From Pezizomycotina sp. ARF18 (lineage: Eukaryota; Ascomycota), in contig AZLU01000173.1 in NCBI GenBank assembly GCA_002224055.1, positions 23,852 through 87,851 of the forward strand: DNA of 64,000 nucleotides. Reading direction: 5' to 3'. The stretch's first letter is position 1; each line of letters starts with the position of its first letter. This document shows positions 1 through 10,829 of the stretch, piece after piece. Made by a program: the position numbers and the translations under genes. Below the pieces are notes generated by a model. The model searched no databases, was not told the DNA's origin, and saw only the letters and a list, made by a program, of their open reading frames with translations.

Positions 1-290
1 ATAAAACACAATTGAACGATCATGAATTTTATTGCATTTCTCATTTCCAAGGGGGGAAAAGGCATAGAAGGGTGTTTTAGATGGCTTCAGCAATCTTTCC
101 TTTCCTTGTATCATTTTTTTTTTCATTTCTCTAGATAAAGCTTAAGGCTCTCTATCACTGTGGATATCTTTTACATCGCATTCATTTTTGACATGTTCAT
201 ACATCTTTTCACTTCTTGTCTCTCCTTAAAGATAGATTTCTTTTTCCTCTTGCATCAAGATACATCTCGTTACGAGGCGATCATTTGTAT

Positions 291-779
291 CTACACGCTT
301 TTCTTTGTTTCATACTTTTCTTCTTTGTTTTGCTTTCGATACCTTATGACCATCTGCATACAAACAGTACATAGCATGTAACCCATTTTTTTATCTTTTC
401 TATAGTCTAAATAGAAACTGCATATACCATAGAATCCCACTCTCCCGAATCGCGAAGCATTATTAAAAACCCCTGTGAACTCGTGATTGAAACTTGACGA
501 TAAAATCCAGGAAAACCTTCGCGGCTCTTTTCGGCTTTCCCATGTCACGAACAAAATTTCCTCTTGATCCGCAGTTGCCCGATAGAGCAAGCCGTTGGTT
601 GGAGGAGATAATTTCGAATTTTCCTTATGTGACACCGTGATCACAGCATGATACGTTATCAGCAGGTACACCGCCGCACCTTGCCAATAAGCTATATCAT
701 TATTTGTAGATGTATTCCGGCTAAGTGGTTTTTTCCTCCATGGGGTGATTTGATAGCAGGAAAGATGTTCGGGTATCAT
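291..779 (-). CDS. hypothetical open frame, weakly supported
   Basis: A 160-codon open stretch on the minus strand. Its middle part has ordinary protein-like composition with mixed charged and aromatic residues (for example segments reading HKENSKLSPPTNGLLYR and RFGRVGFYGICSFYLDY). No family is recognised, there is no clear signal peptide, and the first residues are in a different context from the rest, so an upstream exon or a frame change is possible. It lies just downstream of a PTH11-like remnant on the same strand, but nothing shows that the two belong together. It could be a chance frame. Bases 1-290 hold only AT-rich, pyrimidine-rich DNA in which I see no gene. Confidence 0.22.
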   Translation of the reverse strand: MIPEHLSCYQITPWRKKPLSRNTSTNNDIAYWQGAAVYLLITYHAVITVSHKENSKLSPPTNGLLYRATADQEEILFVTWESRKEPRRFSWILSSSFNHEFTGVFNNASRFGRVGFYGICSFYLDYRKDKKMGYMLCTVCMQMVIRYRKQNKEEKYETKKSV

Positions 780-964
780 AATCTCTTCTTGAAACTAAAG
801 CACCGCAATATAGACGCTGAATGCGTTGTACCAGGACATAACTTTTTAATTGTTGCTCAAGGCTAGTTCTTACGTTCGGCATGAGAAACAGTCGACAGAC
901 AATTGCACGTGTTAATTTCATACCAATCAGTATAAGAGCATTATGATTGCGTTGAAGTGACATT

Positions 965-1640
965 AAATATTAAGATTTACTGAAAAGGCGCGAACAAAGA
1001 TGGAAGGAGGGGCATATGTAATCTTTTCTCAGGCCTACAACTTCACGATGTAGCTCTGTTGAACCCCAATCTCGAAATTTCACACCCCTCTCGGTATCTA
1101 GCCCCTTACGTAGCCAGCCTTCAGACTTCCTCTTCCTCCCTTCTCTGAACATCATGTACCGTCGCCATAAGTCCATTATCCAACCCATCAAAGTCCTTCC
1201 CACCAACCTTCCTCTCGTTACTTCCTGCGTTGAACTCGCTCAGCTCGCTTTCGTTTTTTCATACCGAACGAATCCACATACGTCCCGAACCGACAGCGAA
1301 GAAGAAGATTTCGTGTGAGAACGTACCCGCCCTGCACTCCTTGTAGAACTTGTGGCAATTGGGCAGGCATGCGCACATCAGCGTGAGAGACTTTTCGATG
1401 TTACAGATAATTTCGAGGGTGCTGCTGAACCCTAGATATTGCAAAGCGTCTTTTGTTAGTAGCTACCTATGATTTCGTTTTATTGTGAAGATAAGCTGGG
1501 TATCCTGTTTTGTCGAAACTTACACGGCGCGTCTTTATTCCTCAAATTTGCAATATCGACACCAATCTTTCGACACGGTAATGCGCATGCGCTGAATATC
1601 ACTTCCGTCAGCTCAACCATTCGCAAGCCTTCAAATTCGC
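965..1640 (-). pseudogene. PTH11-like rhodopsin-domain protein, C-terminal remnant
   Basis: The minus-strand reading from about 1620 to 1260 gives the last part of a fungal rhodopsin-domain (PTH11-like) integral membrane protein. It has a segment ending VDIANLRNKDAP, then FSSTLEIICNIEKS followed by LMCACLPNCHKF, which matches the family's terminal helix (stE-icnIe-sl-l-CaClP). A plausible intron separates the two parts: donor gtaagt near 1541 and acceptor aaag near 1449, with a gctactaac branch-site-like motif. The expected upstream helices are missing or unreadable and a stop closes the frame soon after, so this looks partial. Downstream open frames to 970 may be an altered cytosolic tail. 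PTH11-type proteins are plasma-membrane receptors of Pezizomycotina. Two fuller relatives lie at 40.9-42.2 kb and 45.8-47.4 kb. Confidence 0.5.
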
Positions 1641-2139
1641 GTTAAAAATTAAATTCAGTAAAGAATGGAAGGCTTTTACACAACCCCAATCCCAAAAAGC
1701 GCCATAATCCCCACCCTCGTCCTCCTCGAACCTGATCTCCCAATCCTTCGAGCGACACCTCAGAGGTATTTATATCTAAGAACGTTTGCTTTTGGCTCAG
1801 TTTAAAAAAGACGGGGCGGGACATCTACGTCTCTGCATGAATGACGATCACGAATATTTCAAGCTCCACTGTTTCTCGCTGATTATGTCTCTTTTTGAAA
1901 TTAGGGCTCGAAGTGCTTAAGACGACCAAGAGACCAGAAACACAATAGACAACAAGGTTTTTTCGTTGTCGCCGTATTCTATGATACCATAGGCTCTATA
2001 AAAGACGCCTCGGAAAGGCTAGCGAGCTTTGTTGTCGATCGGTTGTCTCTATTTCCAGAAAACCTTCGCGAGGTTTTGAAACATGCCTTTCTCCACAAAA
2101 TACGAAGGGACTCGCTCGCATCTGGACCTTGCTGGATCA
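1641..2139. other. no supportable gene
   Basis: Contains a 60-codon minus-strand frame (1642-1824) with no family features and a stretch of ordinary non-coding DNA. Nothing recognisable. Confidence 0.4.
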
Positions 2140-2235
2140 TTAGTCCGGCAAGCGGCAAGGCCTAGGGAAAACGAACTCCACAAAAAACGCCATCGCGTAT
2201 TCACCCGGACCAGGCTCACGGGCTTGCTCTGGAAG
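2140..2235 (-). pseudogene. short cupin-like relic
   Basis: The 3' end of a 127-codon minus-strand frame (2140-2523) reads EPGPGEYAMAFFVEFVF. The neighbouring cupin gene reads GEGEWAMAFFVGVWVE at the same structural position, i.e. the last beta-strands of a fungal single-cupin protein. The DNA around it is also alike: both copies share the block cacaaaaaacgccat. The remaining 100 residues of this frame do not resemble a cupin, so only the tail appears to be duplicated or preserved. I infer a decayed tandem relic. A chance match of about eight residues cannot be fully excluded. Confidence 0.35.
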
Positions 2236-2748
2236 CGTACTAGATCGATGACTTAGGGCAAAGAAAGAAACGATTTGTACGGAGAGGGATATTGCCCTTA
2301 AGACGAGCTCTGAAGCAGTCCAAGACAAAAAAAAAAGTCTTTTGGGTATGAAAAGGACTTCAACGTTAGTGACAGGTATTCCCCATCGAGTCTTATAGCG
2401 TTCAAAACATCGGTTGTTTTCTCCCAATCTTAGCGTAATTTCAACATGTTTGGCGTTAGCTGAAAAACCATATATCACAATAGTCGCACGCGGATTGGTA
2501 TATCTATTCTGTAAAGGTGGCAAAGGCTACAGAAGCCCTCGCGCTGCTGCTTGTTGACGAGTCTTTGAGTACTCCACCGGTTGAATCAACCCGGGATTAG
2601 AACAACTAGAGAGAACCATACAAGTGTAGTTTCGCTACTGCCTAGCTCAAAAATAAGTCAAGTCAAGTCGATGCTTAGTGAGATGTTCATTTCATTCATG
2701 AATACATAATATAACAGCCCAATAATACAGAAATATCCGCCTTCACAT

Positions 2749-3362
2749 TCACTGCTTAAACCCGCTTAAATCCTCCCCGACCTTCCTCCCTCAACCTCGC
2801 ATCCCTCCTCTCCACCCAAACCCCCACAAAAAACGCCATAGCCCACTCCCCTTCCCCCCCACAATTCTTAACCCATGCATAGTAGCCCTCTGAACAACAA
2901 CATCCCCTTCCTCACGCCTTCTTCTCCCCATTATCAAGCGTCACCTCCAAACTGCCCTCGAGTATGACTCCATATCCAACGTCAGCGTTCGATGCGACGG
3001 GCACGTGAAACCGGGTCTGTACAGTATCATTTGCGCTATTATACCCCCCGGAACGCCGATTGAGGAGGCGTTGGTCCGTTCGGTGTGGAAGGAGAGGTCG
3101 CTGTGGGAGGAGGGATATGGGGAGGGGTGAGGAGTGGATGTAGGAGACGTATGCGGTCGGTGGGGTGCAGGAGTCCATGGGCGTCCAGGTGAGGGGACCG
3201 GTGAGGGGGTGAACGTTGACGAGATTTCGGCAGAGGAATCGGCTTGTTTGTCGGAGCCTGAGGAGGAGGAGGCGGTGTTGGTTGTTATAACGCAGGAAGG
3301 AGAGGGAAAGGATGCCGGCAACCCTCCGGAGCTTTCGGCGACGATGGAGATGATGAACCCAT
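2749..3362 (-). CDS. cupin-domain protein with several frame changes
   Basis: Read on the minus strand, this gives the order typical of fungal single-domain cupins: a Pro-rich N-terminal arm, then GVPGGIIAQMILYRPGF, the first cupin motif around CPSHRTLTLD / GYGVILEGSLEVTLDNGE, then EEGDVVVQRATMHG, then EWAMAFFVGVWVE and a charged tail ending SGFKQ. The family places a metal-binding or degenerate beta-barrel active site at the first motif; the His of SHR and the Glu of LEG are visible. The segments lie in different frames, with about three single-base shifts (near 2980, 2925 and 2885), so the gene is either broken or the sequence carries indel errors. Start chosen at the ATG at 3362, upstream of an SSSPSSPK-like N-terminus. 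Substrate unknown. Related small cupins are annotated in many Ascomycota without an assigned reaction. Confidence 0.55.
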
Positions 3363-3489
3363 CTTTGTTTCAACAAATCTTTATATCGCGATATAGCTCT
3401 GGAGCGATTGGATATGGGAAGAAGGAGAAGCCGCCGGTGAGCTTTAGAGAACGGGTTTCTAGAGGGGGGTTGTTATTCAGTTTTTAAGA

Positions 3490-5054
3490 GGAGAGGTTAA
3501 AATAGAGTTTTTTATTGACAGCGCGGGAGGAGGTCCGGCGGGTGATCTCGAGATCTCGTTATCGCTGAACCCTGGTCCTTGTTCACCGAGATCGTGATCA
3601 GGAACAATGACGCGATTTATACGTCACTTTTTCCCGCTTTAAGGAGATATGTACGTAAATAAAAACAGAAAATTCGGACGAAAGGTAAATAAAGTATGAA
3701 GGATGAAGGAGATGTGGAGCTGACTGACGCTGGATATTGGCGATGTATTGATACCTGTAACGAGACGGAGGTTGAGGGTTCATTGGCGGCTTTTTATACT
3801 TCCTACCGAAATCCGTGGAACGTCGTAATACACCGTGACGCGTCTATCGGAGAATTCGGACGATAATAGCGGGGGCCGACATGATCGGCGGCCCTGTATT
3901 AATAATACAGCTTGGCTTTCCCCTAGAGATACCCTTCGCTGGAGTGTTTCCATCGCAGGGGGTTCGATATTGCGTGAATCCCCAGGTCGTCACGAAATCA
4001 ACGGGCGGGGTTGATCGGTAATTCTCTCTACGTTATTCTAGGATCGGTTTTACCGTTAAAAGCATACCCGATTGAAAACCTCTCAAATTAAGTAGATTCG
4101 CGATGGCCGTTTTCGTATGAGACATCTCGCCTGGAGCTGATGACGATGGAGGATGGAGGGGTCGAGACGGCTATTTATCCCGGTTATATGAAACTCGGTA
4201 CGTTGCGTACGTCGCTCCCATATGGCACAAGCATTTTCAATCTATACCTCTTGACCCTATGGCAACTATTGCCTTACTTCTAATACCTAATGCACGGAGA
4301 GAAGGGCTGCGACCCGCAGCTAAGCCCATTCTGGACCGTACTTTACTTCTCTAACTGGTTGGTAGGCTTCGTCCGTTGGCTCGTTCGTTTCCTTCACCGG
4401 CGCCCCTCTCCTCTTTCAGGCTCAGCGCCGGGAGGATCGCCAGGTACCTTCGAAAAGCGGAGCGGCCCTTGGAGTGTATTAAGTATCAACGCAGACCCTC
4501 CCCTTATTTATTAGAGTGTTTACGACCCAGTGCTTCACGCATACGCTGGAGCTTCGGGCAGAGAATTCTACATGTCATGATGCATGAATTTTCTATGCTA
4601 AACGCGCGGGTGTCTTGTGATTTATGGTCAGACTCGAGCTTCCTTGGTAATATCGACCTGACGATAAGGAATACTAGCGAATATTCTAGATGATCAGGCA
4701 GTTTCTGGTTTAGTGTGTAGTTCCCTGATTCTGATGAAGTACATGTAGTCGACGAGCTGGATGTGTAGAGTAGTAATGATAGTAACTTGAATAACACGAT
4801 CGCGAATACAACAAAAATAAATGAAATAATAATAATGAACTAAAAAAAAAAAAAAATTTCGATGTTTTTGTCGCCAACGACCACGATTAAAAAAAACTCC
4901 ACCTTCTACACCATCGTCAACGAAATTTCTTATTCGACGATTATCACGAATCTCAACATCACTTCGACGACTTTCTTCGTAAAGCAAAGCTTCATAGTCC
5001 ATCAACTCTCATCTCACTCATACCATACAGAAGTAGAAAAAAAAGGCAAAGAAA
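3490..5054. other. intergenic, no supportable gene
   Basis: Several overlapping frames of 60-105 codons occur on both strands (for example 4376-4693 + and 4504-4797 -). None carries a recognisable motif, signal peptide or intron pattern. A short palindrome, ctgtattaataatacag, lies near 3894-3910, next to a GC-rich imperfect inverted repeat (gggggccgac / ggcggccc). A short oligo-A run sits near 4842-4856. I infer intergenic DNA serving the divergent genes on either side. Confidence 0.45.
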
Positions 5055-6224
5055 ATGGCGCCTAAGAACACCGCCACTAACGACGAGAAGAAGGCCCTGG
5101 GGCTCCAGCTGAAGCAAATCATCTCCAAGAAGATCGGTACGGCAAATATCCTTCTCCTCATCCTTACCCCCCCCAATCATGCACCTCGTTTCTGCAACGG
5201 CTACATGCGTCGTCTTCTTCCCCCTTGCCCTTCTTCACCTTCGCTGTCCATCCGCCCCCACTAACACCTTCCCCCCTCTCCAACAGAATCCACCTACGCC
5301 CTCCCGTCCCCCCGCCGCAATCCACCTCCAGCGCCGCTCCTCCGTCGTGTCCATCGCAGACATCAGCACCAGCGCCAACCCGTCCACCGTAAAATCCGCT
5401 ATGCATTCTCCGCCTCCTCCCCCTCGTACGCGTCCCACGCCGACCTCTTCGGCCGCCACAAGAACGGCCACTGGAACTGGCCCATCGCCGAGCTCCGTGC
5501 CATGCCGGACCTCTTCGCCAACGATAAACTCGTTCGTTACCGCAGAGAAATTGGACGACGGGGACGATAGTAAAGTCAACGCCGTTCGCGGCGGAAAAAC
5601 TACTACGCCGAAGGTCAAGGAGGAAGAAAACATTATTGTTGGCGAAGGGCAGAAGAAGCAGAAGCCCCGCCACGGCGCGGATAAAGCCATGGCGGACGAA
5701 CTCTTCTCTGTCGTTTCGAAGGAGGAAAAGGATACGGAGGAGAGTTTGATCGAGACTACTAGCGTCAAGAAGAGGTTGAGGAGCTGCGGGCCGATAGGGA
5801 AGGTTTCATTGCTCGGCGGTGGCGGGAATAGTGAGTCGAAGGGGTCGATCAAGAAGACGGTAGCTTTTCTGACGGTATCGCTGCTGGGAGGGTTGAGAAG
5901 AGGGGGAGTGTGAAGTTTAAAGTTCTCGCCGGTCGTGTTGGCGGGCAGGTAAGCAAAAACATTTTCCATCTTTATTTTCGCTATACCCGTTCTTGGAATC
6001 AGCTGTGTTGTGGACGGCGGTTGACCGATATCATGCAGGCGCGCCGAGTCCTCCAAAGCCGCCAAGACCTCGTCAACCGCGCCAACGACGTCCTCAGGAA
6101 GCGTCAGCAGAGAAGGACGCGGTCATCGCCTTCCTGAAGGCCGAAGAGGAGAAACTTGATCAGCAGAAACTCAGCAGAGCGCGTCCTGAGCTTGAAGGCC
6201 AAGTTGATCAAGAGGGAGGTTTAG
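5055..6224 (+). CDS. tandem paralogue A: unknown protein with VKIRY domain and C-terminal coiled coil
   Basis: Exon 1 (5055-5136) starts MAPKNTATNDEKKALGLQLK and ends at an intron (5137-5286, gtacgg...caacag). The second exon has a conserved core: VKIRYAFSAS, PSYASHADLF, then HWNWPIAELRAMPDLF. A basic, Lys-rich linker follows. A second intron (5949-6038, gtaagc...atgcag) precedes the C-terminal segment SRQDLVNRANDVLRKRQ ... AVIAFLKAEEEKLDQQ, which looks like a coiled coil and ends at TAG 6222-6224. Frame changes are needed in the core (the A4 run of gtaaaatcc reads A5 in paralogue B) and near the end. The neighbour at 6849-8233 has the same order of parts and the same intron positions. No known family is recognised. 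The Lys-rich linker suggests a nuclear or nucleic-acid-associated role, which is inference only. Confidence 0.55.
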
Positions 6225-6848
6225 ATTGATCTTTAGTCTTTTACATATATTAAGAAGAGGAATTGCTTGCAGATTGAGGACTTGTTTATGAAAGAAAGAG
6301 AGAGGATTTTATATACTAGGAGTTGGAGATGGATAAAATGAAAGAGAGGGGGAAGATGCTATATCATCTCAGGGAAAAATTGAAGGGCATCGGAGCACAG
6401 CGGGGACTCTTCAAATAGTCGAACCGGTCCCTTCAACGTTTTCTTGTTTATAATGATATTTTTGCTTTTTGTTTTTTTTTTTTTTTTTTTTTTTTACAAC
6501 AGGATGTATTTGCAAAGATGAATAAATGGATTTCTTAGGATATGTAGATTGAAGCCTTCCTTGGCTATTATTATTTTTTTTTATTTTTTTTATTTTTTTT
6601 CCCTAAAAATGGCGGAACAAATTTTTTTTATACGAAAACCCTTCAACCCAACACGAAAAATATTTTACAATTACGCAACCCTAACCAACAAAGGTTTTCG
6701 AAAAGTCTCTTTAATTCTCTTCTATTATCGTAATAAAAATCGCTCGAACAGTATTCTTCTGTCGTTTGGGAGAACATATAAGAAGCCTCTTTCATCAATA
6801 TCTCGACTTTTACCCAAGTAGTAGCTTCGTTATTTGGCTTTCGTAAGA
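6225..6848. other. intergenic between the tandem paralogues
   Basis: AT-rich spacer with a poly-T tract (about 6473-6496) and T-rich low-complexity DNA near 6570-6600. A 90-codon frame at 6549-6821 is low-complexity and has no motif. This should contain the terminator of paralogue A and the promoter of paralogue B, but no element can be pinned down. Confidence 0.4.
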
Positions 6849-8233
6849 ATGTCGTCCCCGGAAGTTGAAGTCACGGAGATGCCGGAGAGGCAGCTCGGCA
6901 AGAGGAGCTTTTCTTGGAAGGGAAGCAGATCGTCGCTTCGCAAGTCCGTACGTATCTCACTACCCTGTTCGCCATTCTCTCTACGTATTGTCCAGATCCT
7001 CAAACATTCCATCCTTCCCTCGCCCTCACCCCTCAACTCTCTATCATCATCTTCACTAACATGTTTCCTTTCACCCGTAAAATAGAGAGGACTACAACAT
7101 CACCCTCCCCCTCGACTCCATCAAATTCAACCGTCCCGGCTCCCTCGTCGCCGAAATCCCCTCTTCCCCTCCCACCCCTCCCCGACCGTAAAAATCCGCT
7201 ACACCTTCGTCGCCACCGACCCGACTACGCCGGCTACATCGACGACTTTTTGAAGAAGTACCAGTCCTACTGGTCCTGGCCCACCCACGAGTTCCGCAAC
7301 TTCATCTTGTCCCTCGGCGAGGGTCACATCGTCGCCCTAGTACAAACCCTCGGGGACGACTATAGCGGCAAGGTCGACGTCAAGATTAGTAATACGGGAG
7401 CTTGCAAGAGCGAGAACGGACAGGGACAGGTTGGCGGTGGGTCAGGGGGCCGCAGATGAGGGCGGATACGAGTATTAGCCAGGCCTTCATTGCTGAGATG
7501 GTTTGGAAGAAGGGGGAGCTTGAGGAAGACGTGGAGGTTGAGACTACTACTAAAGGAGGGAGGAATTTGAGGAAGACTGTTGGCAAGGAGATTAGAGTGG
7601 TAGTGAGAAGGTTAACATGCACGACGTTCCGGCGGCCAGGAAGACTAGGGCTGCGGGGCCGTATTTGGACAAGATCGAGGTCGTCGGAGGAGCTGGCGAT
7701 AGCGCTAGGAAGAACAACAAGAAGAAGGCTGGTAATAGGAAGGGTTGAGGAGCGGTGGAAGGTTGACTACAGGGAAGATAGCGATGAGGACGACGGCGGG
7801 ATCTCGAAGGAAATTGCGGCGATGAGGATTTCCGGTGCGAAGGGGAAGGGGAAGGGCCCGAAGCGGGGCACTTTTGCTGCGAAGACTGTAAGAACATTTT
7901 TTCTACTCTACTTTTTTTCTCCCCTTTTTCGATCTCTATTTTCCAGCTCGAGTAAGTCGTAACCTGAACGCTAACGACTTCAAAATGTTATAGAAGCAGC
8001 AGCCCGTCCAGACCCGCTCCCGCGCGACCGCCACCGCCCAGCAGGAACCCTCCGCTCCCCTTCCCGATCGCAAGCAGCTCATCGACCGTGCCAACGCCAC
8101 TATCGAAAGGAACAGGAAATTGCGCGATCAGGCTATGGCTTTCTTCGACGAGCAGGAGGCGATGCTCGATAAGAGGTTGGAACGCGTCCTGCGCTTGAAG
8201 GCGGAGTTGGCGAGCCAGCGCTCGACCAATTAA
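6849..8233 (+). CDS. tandem paralogue B: unknown protein with VKIRY domain and C-terminal coiled coil
   Basis: Starts at ATG 6849 (MSSPEVEVTEMPERQLGK). A first intron (6948-7085, gtacgt...aaatag) is followed by DYNITLPLDSIKFNRPGSLV, then VKIRYTFVATDPDYAGYIDDF, KKYQSYWSWPTHEFRNFILS and GEGHIVALVQTLGDDYSG. After a Gly/Lys-rich linker (KGKGKGPKRG), a second intron (7888-7993, gtaaga...gttatag) leads to DRKQLIDRANATIERNRK ... AMAFFDEQEAMLDKRLERVL and a TAA at 8231-8233. The core, both intron positions and the coiled-coil end match paralogue A, so the pair arose by tandem duplication. At least two single-base frame changes are needed (near 7190 and in the linker). The family is unknown to me. Confidence 0.55.
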
Positions 8234-8389
8234 AAACGAAGAAGGAATAAATGGGGAATGTTATTTGATGGGAGATGGCGTTACTACGGACTTCAACCAT
8301 CGAGAGTTCTGCTTTCCCCCTCCCTTTTCCTTTCTTCTTAAAAAACGGTTTATCATCACGAAAATTTCTTTTCTCTTACCGGGTTTTCT

Positions 8390-8480
8390 TTTCTTCCTTC
8401 TCTCTTTTTCTTTTTCTTTCTTTTTTCTTTCTTTTTTCTTTCTTTTTCTTTCTTTTTCTTTCTTTTTTCTTTATTGGTTT
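8390..8480 (+). repeat. pyrimidine microsatellite (CTTT/CTTTT)n
   Basis: About 90 bases composed almost only of C and T in irregular ctttt / cttttt units, 3' of paralogue B. The Phe/Ser-rich and Lys/Arg-rich frames across it are translations of the repeat and not genes. Confidence 0.85.
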
Positions 8481-9231
8481 GTAATACGAAAAACGAGCTT
8501 TATTAATATCCCATGGGGCGTTTAGTTCGTTACTCATTAGCGGTAGTGACTTTTTCAATTACGAAAAAATACACAAACGTCATCGGGTTCCTTAAAATGA
8601 GGGGAGCGATACGTTTTTTCGTCACCAATCACAGGCGTCAACGGTTTCCGACCTTTGCCTTCTGGCCTCCCCTCCTTTTTTTTTTTTCTAATCTTCTTGG
8701 TGCGCCGCTTCTAAGGGACCAATTTATATGCCTCACCCTCGAATTTCTCCGTGAATGTCAACCAGGGGTGCGCCCTTAGCCCGCGCGATCTTCGCCTCCC
8801 AGATACGCATTTTACGAGCTCCCGCGAAGCGAGCATATCTTCAGCGCGGCGCGTAAAAAGCGGCCGCACGGCGGTGGTCCCCGGTATCTCGTACGTGAGC
8901 AACGCGCGGCTCCGATCGCAGTCGCCCGCTGGCACGCAGTAGTCCCCGTAGCCGTAGCTCCGCCTGGCGATCTCTAGCCCGACGATGTTCCCCATTTTCC
9001 CGACGGCGGGGAGCCGAAGAAGTCCGCAAAGCGCACGAGATGTTTTTCCACGGTGTCCGAGTCGTGGCTGACCACAATCTCTATTTCCGTGATTTGACTG
9101 CCGATCCGGGCGAGTAAACCGTCGCAGGTATCCAATACGGCGGAATACTGGTCCTGAAAGAGTATTGGAGTGATACTTTATCTTCGAGTCGACGACTGTA
9201 CCATAATTTTGGTAAGATTAGGATCGATGTA

Positions 9232-9296
9232 CAGCTCTCTGTCATAAATGTTGGGACACCTGCCCAAGTAGGTCTAGATTTACCCGGAATAACACG
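9232..9296 (+). repeat. left terminal inverted repeat of the Tc1/mariner element
   Basis: Pairs with 10613-10677 on the opposite strand with only a few transition differences. Unlike the interior, it keeps CpA and TpG and so largely escaped RIP. Confidence 0.9.
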
Positions 9297-10612
9297 TTCT
9301 ACTCACAACATAAAATAGCGTTAAACGATAGGATCTGACGATATCTAATTACTATAAAATATCTAATTATAAGATAGATATTAACGCTATAGCTAAAAGT
9401 AAAAATCTAGGTAGGTTAATATATAATCTATTAAATTATAGTAAAATATTTAATATTTAGTATATCCTCTACTATTATCGATATATTTTTAATACGTATA
9501 AGCTAACTATTATATAATCTATTAATTATATTAATATTAATAGCGTCCTATTCACGCTTTACTACCGCCTAGAGCTCGTCCTTAGAATAAGGACGTAATT
9601 TAGGATCTAAGAACTAACGACGTAGCTATACCTTAATAATAGCCTATAAATTTTTAATAGAATTAAGATCCGGGCTATTAGCTACCTATTTAAGCTTAAT
9701 ATACTATTATCTTTAATCTACTACTATACGTAATATCTACGGTATATCGATATACCATTGTCTATAAGTAATATACTAGCCTTATCTACGCCGTCTAACT
9801 TATTATTATAAAATAGTAGAAAATAAGGTTTGAGTATTTCGTCGACGTATTATTATATATTAAACCGAGTCGATTCTTTTTAGATATACGTTTCTTTCTT
9901 ATTTAATGACGTAATTAAACTAATAAGCCTTTATAGCTATATATAATATATTTCTATACTATAATTAACGTTTTAGGTACTTTAAATATTGGCGTAAGAA
10001 ATTATATTTTATATTTATCCTCTGTTAGAAGATATTGAACTAAAGATCGTGTCTTTTATCTATTATAAAAAGCTACCTTGTCGCTTTATATAATATTACG
10101 TATATCTATTAAACTATCGTTCTCGTACTTTTTATATAATATAAGTCTAGCGGCTTCTTTCTTATCGTTAAGCTATAGTTTATTAACGCCGACGAAGGCT
10201 ATAGTACTATAGTGCCTTAATATATAATATATTGTTTCTAGCGATACGTCTAAGCCGGTATTAATAATTATATTATATATAGTATTGAATAGATGTTCCG
10301 TAATATAATCGATAAGTCGCTAATTAATCTCGTCTATTAAGATAGAAGTTTAGCCGGGCGACGATAACGCTGTACGTTATTTTATTTTTTTATATTAAAT
10401 AATTACTCTATGAGTGGTAGATTTTTATAGCTAGTTTTTATGCTTAATTTCTCGGTATAAGTATCCTTATATATAATATACTAATATCTCTAGCCGCTAA
10501 CTATCTAATAACCGCTTGCCGGGCATTATAAATAGGAGGTTAGTATATAAAAAGGGGATGTTATTCCGAGATGTATTAGAAAGGTCGATATTATGTCGCT
10601 TAGTAAGTTGTT

Positions 10613-10677
10613 CGTGTTATTCCGGGTAAATCTAGACCCGCTTGGGCAGGTGTCCTAACATTCATGACAGAGAACTG
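10613..10677 (-). repeat. right terminal inverted repeat of the Tc1/mariner element
   Basis: Inverted copy of 9232-9296. It ends ...GAGAACTG next to the TA target duplication at 10678-10679. Confidence 0.9.
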
Positions 10678-10829
10678 TAATCTTGTCGCTCCAAGCAGAC
10701 TTGAATACCGACGCCGTGCGAGCCGCAACATCGTCTGGGAAGAGCCGAGGCCATATTGAACCCTAGGAAGAATACGTCGGAGGCTACGTCGTTGAGACTA
10801 CGCGGAAGCTTGTCAATTTGAATCTCCAT

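Larger units (their letters stand above)
9232..10677 (-). mobile_element. Tc1/mariner DNA transposon, RIP-mutated
   Basis: A 1,446-bp element bounded by a TA duplication (9230-9231 and 10678-10679) with about 65-bp terminal inverted repeats starting CAGCTCTCTGTCAT and CAGTTCTCTGTCAT, both containing TTTACCCGGAATAACAC. The minus strand near 9690-9645 still reads NSPDLNSIKNL, the PDLNPIEN signature of the Tc1/mariner DDE transposase, so the transposase ran on the minus strand with its C-terminus to the left. The interior (about 9320-10560) has almost no CpA or TpG but retains CpG, the mark of RIP, and contains very many stops. The element is dead. It sits inside a host coding sequence. Confidence 0.9.
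8711..10829 (-). pseudogene. unknown host gene split by a Tc1/mariner insertion
   Basis: Reading begins at ATG 10829 (MEIQIDKLPRSLNDVASDVF), continues ...GSHGVGIQVCLERQDY and meets the transposon at 10678. When the element and one TA are removed the frame continues ...QDYIDPNLTKIM, then a likely 50-nt intron (gtacag...tttcag), then DQYSAVLDTCDGLLARIG, EIEIVVSHDSDTVEKHLVRF and ADFFGSPP. One base shift near 9008 leads into the frame MGNIVGLEIARRSYGYG ... CVPAGDCDRSRALLTYEIPG ending at 8711. The in-frame junction across the TA shows that the insertion hit a coding exon. No family is recognised. A poly-A/T tract near 10890-10920 lies upstream of the start. Confidence 0.5.

Noticed and set aside
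3134-3487. 117-codon plus-strand frame rich in Gly, Val and Glu
   Set aside because: It is antisense to the cupin gene. The minus strand carries the recognisable motifs.
3893-3910. Perfect palindrome ctgtattaataatacag as a terminator or binding site
   Set aside because: No gene end or promoter can be tied to it. AT-rich palindromes of this length occur by chance.
8265-8558. Phe/Leu- and Lys/Arg-rich frames
   Set aside because: Translations of the pyrimidine microsatellite.
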